Of a DNA stretch of 64,000 nucleotides, positions 55,118 through 61,780 are shown piece after piece. Source of the DNA: Planctomycetia bacterium. Lineage in GTDB: Bacteria; Planctomycetota; Phycisphaerae; UBA1845; Fen-1342. The notes below the pieces were generated by a model, which ran no database searches, was not told the origin of the DNA, and was given only the letters and a program-made list of their open reading frames with translations. Positions within the stretch are counted from its first letter, which is position 1; the number at the start of each line of letters is the position of its first letter. Position numbers and translations under genes: made by a program. The DNA lies in NCBI GenBank assembly GCA_015709575.1, contig CP054190.1:1858616-1922615 (forward strand), written 5' to 3'.

Positions 55118-56746
55118 TCAACTCACGTGCACGGCGAGCAGCGTCATGTCATCCGCGTTGGCGGCGTCGCGCAGGTGATCCCGCAGCACGGTCTGCGTGA
55201 CGCGCAGCACGGATTCAGGCGACCAGTCCGGCGTGCCGGAGAGCGCCGCCGTCACCGGCTCGAGTCCCAGCTTTGCGCCGCGCCCGTCAAACGCCTCGAT
55301 CAACCCGTCCGTGTAGAAGAGCAGCCCGGACGGCTCGCGAGGCAGCCGAATCGCCTGCACGCGATACTCCTCCTCCGGCTCGATGCCCAGCGGCAGCGAG
55401 TTGTCCTCATCGGCCGGGTCGCGGCTGATTCCCAGGCACACCGGATGCGGATGGCCGGCGTTGACGTATTCCACCACCCGCCGCTGCGGGTCAATGGTGC
55501 CGAGAATCGCGGTGATGAAGACGCTGTTGACCGAGTTTTCGCAGATCAGCCGGTTGATGCGGCTCGTCACGGCCGGCAGGTCGGGCTCCGCGCCCAGCGC
55601 CACGTGCACCGCCGCCTGCATGTTGCTCATCAGGATTGCGGCCGGCAGGCCGTGGCCCGTGACGTCGGCGATGACAAAGCCGATGCGCCCGTCGCCGAGG
55701 TCGAAATAGTCGTAGTAATCGCCGCCGACGGTGGACGTCGGCTCGTTCAGTCCCGCGAGCGTGACGCCCCGGACGCACAACGGCCGCTCCGGCAGCAGCG
55801 CCTGCTGGATCTCGCGCGCCTGCCGGAACTCCGCCTCCATCCGCTCGGCCCGCAACCGGGCCTGGATCAGGCGCAGGTTTGCCAGCCCCAGCCCCACCTG
55901 CTGCGCGATGGCCGCCAGGAAGTCCACGTCCTCGGGCGTGTAGCTGGCGGCGCGCTGCACGCGGTCCCCGTAGATCACGCCCAGAATCTCGTCGCGATTG
56001 AGTATCGGCACACACAGCGCGGAGCGGATCGGGAAACGCACCAGGCTCTCGCTGAGATTCCCGACCAGGTCCGTCGCCGGATTGTTCACCACCGCCCGCT
56101 CGCCGTGCAGGAGCGCACGGTTGATCAGCGTCCGGCTGATCTTGTACGCTCCGTTTTCGTCGGTCTGCACATTTCGCGTGACCGGCAGCTCGGCGTCGCC
56201 GCGCTGAGTCTTGGCGACGATCATGCCGCGTTCGAAATGCAGCGCTGCACAGCAGGCGTCGAGCGCTTCCTCCAGCAGTTGCTTGCGCTCGAAGGTGCCC
56301 CCCAGCCGCTCGGCCAGGCTCATAAGCAGCGACAAGCGGTGCTGATTGAGATCCAGGCGCTTGCTTGACGGGAAGAAGCGCGTGTCGCCACCGGCGGTCG
56401 TATCTGACTCCGGCGCGAAGGTCACGCTCGGCCCCGCGCGGCGCGGCGCGTTCGCGCCGATCAGCTCGATTTCATGCTCGCCGACACGCACCCGCGAACC
56501 GGCCGGCCGCGCCTCGTTGCGAAACGCCTCGCCGTCATCCACGCGCGTGCCGTTCTTTGACCCCAGGTCGCGGACGACTACGCCGCCCTTGTCATCAAGC
56601 TGGAATTGCGCGTGCTCGCGGGAAACCTCGCTGTCATTCCTCAGCACCACGCTGCAGTTCTCGGCCCGCCCGAGGCGGATGGGCGTCGCGCCCAGCTCCA
56701 GCCGCGCGACGACCTCCCCGCGATGTCGAACCACCAGCGTCGGCAT
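55118..56746 (-). CDS. FHA-GAF-SpoIIE PP2C phosphatase
   Basis: 542 aa from the ATG at 56746. An FHA domain (about 1-100) with IRLGRAENCSVVL, SREHAQF and DLGSKNGTRV should bind phosphothreonine peptides. A GAF domain (about 145-300) follows, then a helix (FRQAREIQQALLPE) and a SpoIIE/PPM phosphatase domain (about 330-541) with TVGGDYYDYFDLGDG, VIADVTGHGLPAAI and ANADDMTLLAV; metal ligands intact. This combination reads phosphorylated partners and removes phosphates, so it is a natural counterpart to Hanks-type kinases such as the one at 58366-61029. Starts 2 bp after the small membrane-protein gene and is followed by gatB. Confidence 0.93.
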   Translation of the reverse strand: MPTLVVRHRGEVVARLELGATPIRLGRAENCSVVLRNDSEVSREHAQFQLDDKGGVVVRDLGSKNGTRVDDGEAFRNEARPAGSRVRVGEHEIELIGANAPRRAGPSVTFAPESDTTAGGDTRFFPSSKRLDLNQHRLSLLMSLAERLGGTFERKQLLEEALDACCAALHFERGMIVAKTQRGDAELPVTRNVQTDENGAYKISRTLINRALLHGERAVVNNPATDLVGNLSESLVRFPIRSALCVPILNRDEILGVIYGDRVQRAASYTPEDVDFLAAIAQQVGLGLANLRLIQARLRAERMEAEFRQAREIQQALLPERPLCVRGVTLAGLNEPTSTVGGDYYDYFDLGDGRIGFVIADVTGHGLPAAILMSNMQAAVHVALGAEPDLPAVTSRINRLICENSVNSVFITAILGTIDPQRRVVEYVNAGHPHPVCLGISRDPADEDNSLPLGIEPEEEYRVQAIRLPREPSGLLFYTDGLIEAFDGRGAKLGLEPVTAALSGTPDWSPESVLRVTQTVLRDHLRDAANADDMTLLAVHVS

Positions 56747-56748
56747 GA

Positions 56749-56979
56749 CTACCCGAGGATGCGCGTGATGCGCACAAAGAACTCCGCGATCCCGCCCAGC
56801 GCACTCGACGGCAGTCGGACCGCCGAATCCACCGCCGACGGCGACAGTAGCACGTCCAGGCTCCCGGTCAGCGTGCTCAGGCACCCGCCGACCATCCCGC
56901 CCGCCGCGGTCGCCAGCCACAGCACCGCCGTCGTGCGCCGCCGCGCGGCCGTGACCCGATTCAGTCGTTCATCATTCAT
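56749..56979 (-). CDS. Small membrane protein, unknown
   Basis: 76 aa from the ATG at 56979. One clear hydrophobic helix (TTAVLWLATAAGGMVGGCL) after a basic N-terminus, then a Ser/Val-rich segment. No family recognised. Supported mainly by context: it ends 2 bp before the FHA-phosphatase start on the same strand, with no space for another promoter, so it is probably co-translated with it. Confidence 0.55.
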   Translation of the reverse strand: MNDERLNRVTAARRRTTAVLWLATAAGGMVGGCLSTLTGSLDVLLSPSAVDSAVRLPSSALGGIAEFFVRITRILG

Positions 56980-57259
56980 GCGGTCCTCGACTCCCGGCGC
57001 GTCGCCCACGGTTTCGTTCAGTATAAGGCCGGGCCGGATGGCGCGGGATCAGCCCGGCCGTCGGCCATTTCTGCGCGAAGGGCGGGCACCGTCCGAGAGC
57101 GGCCTCGGGCCGTCGCAGGCGTCTGGAAACGGTCGCTACGCAAGCGCAGCGCAGGGCGAGCCGATACGAAGTGTGAACGCGGGCGCAATTCCGCGCGGTC
57201 GCGTCGGTCAGAGAATCAACGGGGGCGACGCCGCGCGTCGCAGGTCCGGAGGACTGTTC

Positions 57260-58264
57260 GTGAAAACGATTCTGATTACCGGGGCCGAGGGCTTTGTCGG
57301 TCTCCACATGATGCAGCATCTGAAGAACAAGGGCTTCGACGTCGTTGGCGGCGTGCGCAATCGCGCCCGCAAGCTCACACTCGAAAAGCGCTTCGGAAAG
57401 GCGCTGGTGTGCGAGGTCGGCGACGCCATCAACGTCGCCCGCGTCATCGCCAGCGTCCGTCCTGATGCGGTCATCCACCTCGCCGGCTGCAGCAATCCGA
57501 CTGACGCCGCGCAGGAGCCGCTCACGGCTTATCAGTCGATCGTCTCCGGGACGGCCAACGTCCTCGACGGCGTGCGGCGCACCAATCCGCGCGCCCGGGT
57601 CCTGACGATCAGCTCGTGCGAGGTCTACGGCAACGCCGGGGCGAGCGGCGGCCCCATTGCCGAGACCACGCCCGCAGCGCCGACCAGCACCTTCGGATCG
57701 CTGCGCGCCAACGCCGAAGAGATCGCCCAGACGTTTTTCCGCAGCTACCACCTGAACGTGGTGATCGCCCGTCCGTTCCATCACATCGGTCCGGGGCAGT
57801 CGGACGGGTTTTACTTCGCGTCCATCGCGCGCCAGTTGGTGGAGTGGGATGAGGCCTCGCGCGGCAACGAGCTGCGGGTTGCCGACCTCGACTGCCGCCG
57901 CGATGTCTGCCACGTCCAGGACGTCGTCGAGGCCTATGAAAAGTTGCTCTTCGACGGCGCGGCGGGAACGGTCTACAACGTCTGCTCCGGCCAGTCGCTC
58001 ACCTGCCGCGAGATCATCCAGAGCATGATGCGCGTCAGTGGGCGCAATTTGACGCTCAAGGACGCTACTCCGGCGAATCCGGCGTCTGGCAATGGCGCTT
58101 CGAACATGACGACTTCCGCATCGCCGGCCTGCCTGTGCGGCGACAACGGGCGCATCCGCAGCCAGCACGGCTGGCAGCCGAAGCTGACCGTACAGGATGC
58201 CGCCCGCGACCTGGTACACAGCTTCCAGAGCAGCCCGACGCCGGCGCGAGTCCCGGCTGTCTAG
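57260..58264 (+). CDS. NAD-dependent epimerase/dehydratase (extended SDR)
   Basis: 334 aa from a GTG at 57260, six bases after GGAGGA. Extended short-chain dehydrogenase acting on a nucleotide sugar. Seen: ILITGAEGFVGLHMMQHL (GxxGxxG NAD(P) loop), VIHLAGCSNPTDA, ISSCEVYGN, and the active-site-like region. At the usual YxxxK position the sequence reads TPAAPTSTFGSLRANAEEIA, so the catalytic Tyr-Lys pair is not evident (F-G-S-L-R). VARPFHHIGPGQSDGFY and YNVCSGQSLTCREII are typical of GDP-mannose 4,6-dehydratase/RmlB-like enzymes. The missing Tyr/Lys suggests altered chemistry or a non-catalytic role. Convergent with the kinase gene. Confidence 0.85.
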   Translation: MKTILITGAEGFVGLHMMQHLKNKGFDVVGGVRNRARKLTLEKRFGKALVCEVGDAINVARVIASVRPDAVIHLAGCSNPTDAAQEPLTAYQSIVSGTANVLDGVRRTNPRARVLTISSCEVYGNAGASGGPIAETTPAAPTSTFGSLRANAEEIAQTFFRSYHLNVVIARPFHHIGPGQSDGFYFASIARQLVEWDEASRGNELRVADLDCRRDVCHVQDVVEAYEKLLFDGAAGTVYNVCSGQSLTCREIIQSMMRVSGRNLTLKDATPANPASGNGASNMTTSASPACLCGDNGRIRSQHGWQPKLTVQDAARDLVHSFQSSPTPARVPAV

Positions 58265-58311
58265 CGGCATCGAATCCACGCCGCGGCGAGGTCCGGTTGA
58301 TTATCACACTT

Positions 58312-58356
58312 CGGGCCGCCAAGCGCTGACCGGCGCTTCGCGGCCCGAGGTCTTTT
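58312..58356 (+). terminator. Hairpin terminator of the epimerase gene
   Basis: 15-bp stem with one mismatch (58312-58326 with 58333-58347; arms CGGGCCGCCAAGCGC and GCGCTTCGCGGCCCG), 6-nt loop, followed by a short T-rich stretch (GGTCTTTTG). Lies between convergent genes. Confidence 0.6.
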
Positions 58357-58365
58357 GTCGCGGCA

Positions 58366-61029
58366 CTACTCGGGTAGGGCTGCCAGCGCCGCGCGTGCAT
58401 CTGTCTGATAACGGCGTGCGCGGGGCGTGGCAGCCGGCAGTTCGACGGCTTCGTTCAGAATCTCCCGTGCTCGCGGTGCATCGCCCCCGGTGCTCAGCGC
58501 GGCGGCGTAGGCGACCAGGTATTCACCCAGCCGCTCTTCGCGCGTCCGGCGGGCGGACTCGACCATCGGCAGGATCAACGCCTGCGCCTCCTCGAAGCGC
58601 TGCATGCGCGTGAGCGTCCGTGCCAGCCGCAATTGCGAGGCGAACGCATATTCGTGCGTTTCGCCAAATGCGGCCTGATTTCCCGCCAGCACGGCGCGGT
58701 AGGCCGCCTCCGCTTCGGCCAGCCGCTCTTGCGCGTAGTACACATCCGCGAGATGCTGATGTGCCAGCAATGTTTCGGGGTGGGTCGCACCGTTGGACTT
58801 CGTCAGGCCCGCCAGGATGTCCTCTCGGGCGGTGGCGGCCGCGTCCAGTCGGTTGGTCGCGCGATACACGAGGCAGAGATCACCCATGACATAAAGCGTG
58901 TACGGGTGTTCGGGGCCGTAGACGCGACGCATTTTCTCCAGCACGTCGTCGAAGGCGGCTTCTGACTCCCCGTATTGCTGCAACTGGTAGTGAAGCAGTG
59001 CCAGCTTGCTCTGCGTGAACAGCGTGTTCGGGTGCTCTGCGCCGATTGTGCGGACCTGCAACTCGAGCGTGGCAATCAGTTCGGGGCGCAGCTCCTCGTG
59101 ACGGTCCGCCCCCTGCAGCACGCTGACCAGGTTGCTGCGCGCCGTGAGCGTCCGCTCGTGGTCCGGACCATCCACCCGCGAGTGCTCGGCGATCACCTCG
59201 CGCAGCGCCTGCACAGCTTCATCCACGCGCCCCTGGCGCTGGTAGTTCGTCGCGAGGAAGTGCAGCGCGGCATCCGCTCCCGGCGGGCCGGAGCCGGCCG
59301 CGATCGGCCGGCGCTCGATCAGGTTGCTCAGCAGTTGTTCCGCATCGTCCAGTCGCCCCTGCTCGGACCGCAAACGGGCCAGCGCGAGCTGCGCCTCGCG
59401 CGTATCGCGCGCGTCCGCGCCCAGCACCGCGCGGCGCAGCTCGAAGGCGCGCTGCGTGTGCGGTTCGGCCGGACCGAATTCGCCGAGCGACAAGTATGAG
59501 TTGCCAATCGTGAAACGTACGCCCGCCTCCACCAGCGGCTGATCCGCGAAGCGCGATTCAATCCGGGCGGCTGCTTCGTCGAGCACGTGGCGAACCGTGA
59601 CGTCCCGCCCGCGCGCGCCCGGTGCGACCGCCGCCAGCAGGTCATCATTCAGAAATGCCGCAATCGCGCGGGCGGTGGCCGCTTCGGCCTCGGCTCGCTC
59701 ACGCTGCCGGGTTTCCGCCGCCCCCGACTGCATCGCGCGAATCCACCCAGCGCTGGTGCCGATTGTTCCGCCGACCAGCAGCGTGAGAATCGTCACGCCG
59801 GCCGCCAGGCCCGCACGATGACGACGGGCGAAGCGCGAGAAGCGATATCCCACCGTCGGAGGGCGGGCCAACACCGGCTCGTGCCGAAGGAAACGCTGTA
59901 CGTCCAGCGCCAGCGCTGCGGCCGATTCATAGCGGCGCTCCCGATCCGGCTCGATCGCTCGCAGCGCGATCCAGTCCAGGTCGCCGCGGACCTGTCGAAT
60001 CAGCGAAGGCGCTTCCGTGGCGCGGCTCCGCGCGATGTCGAATCCGCGTTTGCCGAGCGCGCGCAGTCGCGTGGAGGGGGCGGGCGGCGGCTGTTCCAGG
60101 ATCAGCCGCCGCCACTCGTGCGCTGGCGCTCGCGGGCGATCCAGCGGGGTGGTGCCGGTCAGCAGTTCATAGAGCAGCACGCCGAGCGAATAGATGTCCG
60201 ACCGCGTGTCGATGTCGTGCCCCCCATCCGCCTGCTCCGGACTCATGTATTCCGGCGTGCCGATGAGCTGACCGGCCTCGGTCAACAACGTGCCGCGCGC
60301 TGCACCGGCGTCGATTGCTCGGGCGATTCCGAAGTCGATGAGCTTTGGCGTAGCACGGTCCTCGACGCGCACGACCAGCACATTGGACGGCTTGATGTCA
60401 CGATGGATCAGCCCCTTCTGGTGGGCGTGCTGCACGATGCCGCACACCTGCACGAACAGCGCCAGGCGGGCGCGCGTGTCGAGCCGGCGCTCGTCGCAAT
60501 ACGTGGTGATCGACGTTCCCGGGACCAGCTCCATCGCGAAGTAGGGCCGGCCGGCCTCGGTCTGCCCCGCGTCGAACACCCGCGCAAAGCCGGGGTGATC
60601 CATCACCGCCAGCGCCTGCCGCTCCGCCTCGAACCGCGAAATGATCTGCCGCGAGTCCATCCCCGGCTTGAGCACCTTCAGCGCCACGGTGCGCTGCACC
60701 GGCGCGGACTGCTCCGCGCGGTAGACCGTGCCGAACCCGCCCTCGCCGAGCACGTCCAGAATGCGATAGCCGGCGACCCGCTCAGCCCCGCGTTCGTGTT
60801 GCGACGGCGCGGCGCCGTCAAGCAGGCCCTCCATGTAGGATCGCAGGGCGATGCCGCGTTCCAGCCCGCCGGGATCGCTGTCGCAGCGAAGCAGCCGCTC
60901 GACCGCGTCCCGCAACGGAACGTCGGAGCCACAGGCCGTTTCGAGATAGGCGCTGCGCTGTTCCATTGGCAGGTCGCAGGCGTGGAGGAAAAGGTCTTTG
61001 GCCCGCTGGTGCTGTGCTGGCGTCATCAT
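58366..61029 (-). CDS. Hanks-type Ser/Thr kinase with transmembrane helix and TPR domain
   Basis: 887 aa. Kinase domain about 85-385: glycine loop GEGGFG (95-100), catalytic Lys in VALKVLKPG (118), HRDIKPSN (209-216), DFG (232-234), GTPEYMSPEQ activation segment and SDIYSLGVLLYELLTG. All catalytic residues present. A single membrane helix follows (about 407-430), then about 400 residues of TPR repeats (LGEFGPAEPHTQRAFELRR and similar) projecting to the other side of the membrane or forming a scaffold. This arrangement (PknB-like plus TPR_12) is abundant in Planctomycetota. Start 7 bp after the ECF sigma stop, so the two are almost certainly co-transcribed and the kinase probably signals to that sigma factor. 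Confidence 0.95.
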   Translation of the reverse strand: MMTPAQHQRAKDLFLHACDLPMEQRSAYLETACGSDVPLRDAVERLLRCDSDPGGLERGIALRSYMEGLLDGAAPSQHERGAERVAGYRILDVLGEGGFGTVYRAEQSAPVQRTVALKVLKPGMDSRQIISRFEAERQALAVMDHPGFARVFDAGQTEAGRPYFAMELVPGTSITTYCDERRLDTRARLALFVQVCGIVQHAHQKGLIHRDIKPSNVLVVRVEDRATPKLIDFGIARAIDAGAARGTLLTEAGQLIGTPEYMSPEQADGGHDIDTRSDIYSLGVLLYELLTGTTPLDRPRAPAHEWRRLILEQPPPAPSTRLRALGKRGFDIARSRATEAPSLIRQVRGDLDWIALRAIEPDRERRYESAAALALDVQRFLRHEPVLARPPTVGYRFSRFARRHRAGLAAGVTILTLLVGGTIGTSAGWIRAMQSGAAETRQRERAEAEAATARAIAAFLNDDLLAAVAPGARGRDVTVRHVLDEAAARIESRFADQPLVEAGVRFTIGNSYLSLGEFGPAEPHTQRAFELRRAVLGADARDTREAQLALARLRSEQGRLDDAEQLLSNLIERRPIAAGSGPPGADAALHFLATNYQRQGRVDEAVQALREVIAEHSRVDGPDHERTLTARSNLVSVLQGADRHEELRPELIATLELQVRTIGAEHPNTLFTQSKLALLHYQLQQYGESEAAFDDVLEKMRRVYGPEHPYTLYVMGDLCLVYRATNRLDAAATAREDILAGLTKSNGATHPETLLAHQHLADVYYAQERLAEAEAAYRAVLAGNQAAFGETHEYAFASQLRLARTLTRMQRFEEAQALILPMVESARRTREERLGEYLVAYAAALSTGGDAPRAREILNEAVELPAATPRARRYQTDARAALAALPE

Positions 61030-61036
61030 GTCCGTG

Positions 61037-61603
61037 TCACCGGTTCAGCTCGGCATTCAGCCAGGCCCGCGCGGCCCGCCACTCGCGCTTCACCGTCGCC
61101 GGCGAAACGTCCATGACGTGCGCGATCTCCTCGACGCTCATGCCGGAGAAAAAACGCAGCTCGACCACGCGACTCTGCACGCGATCCAGTCCCGCTAACC
61201 GGGTTAACACGTCATCCAGCTCAAGCGGGTCAAAATCCGGGATGTCGTGGGCGGCCTGACCCTCCGCCAGCGTGACCCGCACTCTCCCCCCGCCGCGCTT
61301 ATCGGCCCTCTTGTCCCTGGCATGGTTCATCAGGATTTGCCGCATCGCTGTTGCCGCCACGGCCAGGAAGTGCGCCCGGCTCTGCCACCCGGACTCGGTG
61401 TGCGCAACCATTTTCAGATACGCCTCGTGCACCAACGCGGTGGCCTGAAGCGTGTGCCCCGGCGATTGGCCGCGAAGCTGTCCCTGCGCCAGGCGGCGCA
61501 ACTCCTCGTAGACCAGGGGAAGAAGTTCTGCCGCGGCGGCCCCCTCCCCGCAGGCGACCCGTTCCAGAACCAGTGTGATCTGTGCGGACGGCGTCGTGCT
61601 CAT
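61037..61603 (-). CDS. ECF-family RNA polymerase sigma factor
   Basis: 188 aa from the ATG at 61603; upstream frame discarded. Sigma-2 region LLPLVYEELRRLAQGQLRGQSPGHTLQATALVHEAYLKMV, with HFLAVAATAMRQILMNHARDKRADKRGG, is the hallmark of the planctomycete ECF group (Pfam ECF sigma factor, PF07638). Sigma-4 region DRVQSRVVELRFFSGMSVEEIAHVMDVSPATVKREW is the -35-binding helix-turn-helix. No anti-sigma gene adjacent; instead the Ser/Thr kinase lies 7 bp downstream, fitting ECF groups controlled by phosphorylation. GGGAA ribosome binding site just upstream. Divergent from the beta-helix/RCC1 gene. Confidence 0.95.
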   Translation of the reverse strand: MSTTPSAQITLVLERVACGEGAAAAELLPLVYEELRRLAQGQLRGQSPGHTLQATALVHEAYLKMVAHTESGWQSRAHFLAVAATAMRQILMNHARDKRADKRGGGRVRVTLAEGQAAHDIPDFDPLELDDVLTRLAGLDRVQSRVVELRFFSGMSVEEIAHVMDVSPATVKREWRAARAWLNAELNR

Positions 61604-61780
61604 CGCGTTTCCCGCTGCTCCGCCGGAAGGGAGACGGTGCTTCCGGGCGCTGATTTTACTGCCGGTGGCCGGATTTTCTGATCCCTTCCGACGGCAAGTT
61701 GTGTGATCTCGGGTGCAGCCGTGGATCGTCGGGCAATGGATCTGCGGCATGGTGAACCGGAATCCGCCAGGAGCCACTCA

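Noticed and set aside
53591..56368. 925-codon open frame antisense to gatB and the FHA phosphatase
   Set aside because: Both sense genes have full motif sets; the antisense product is Arg/Gln-rich with no domain.
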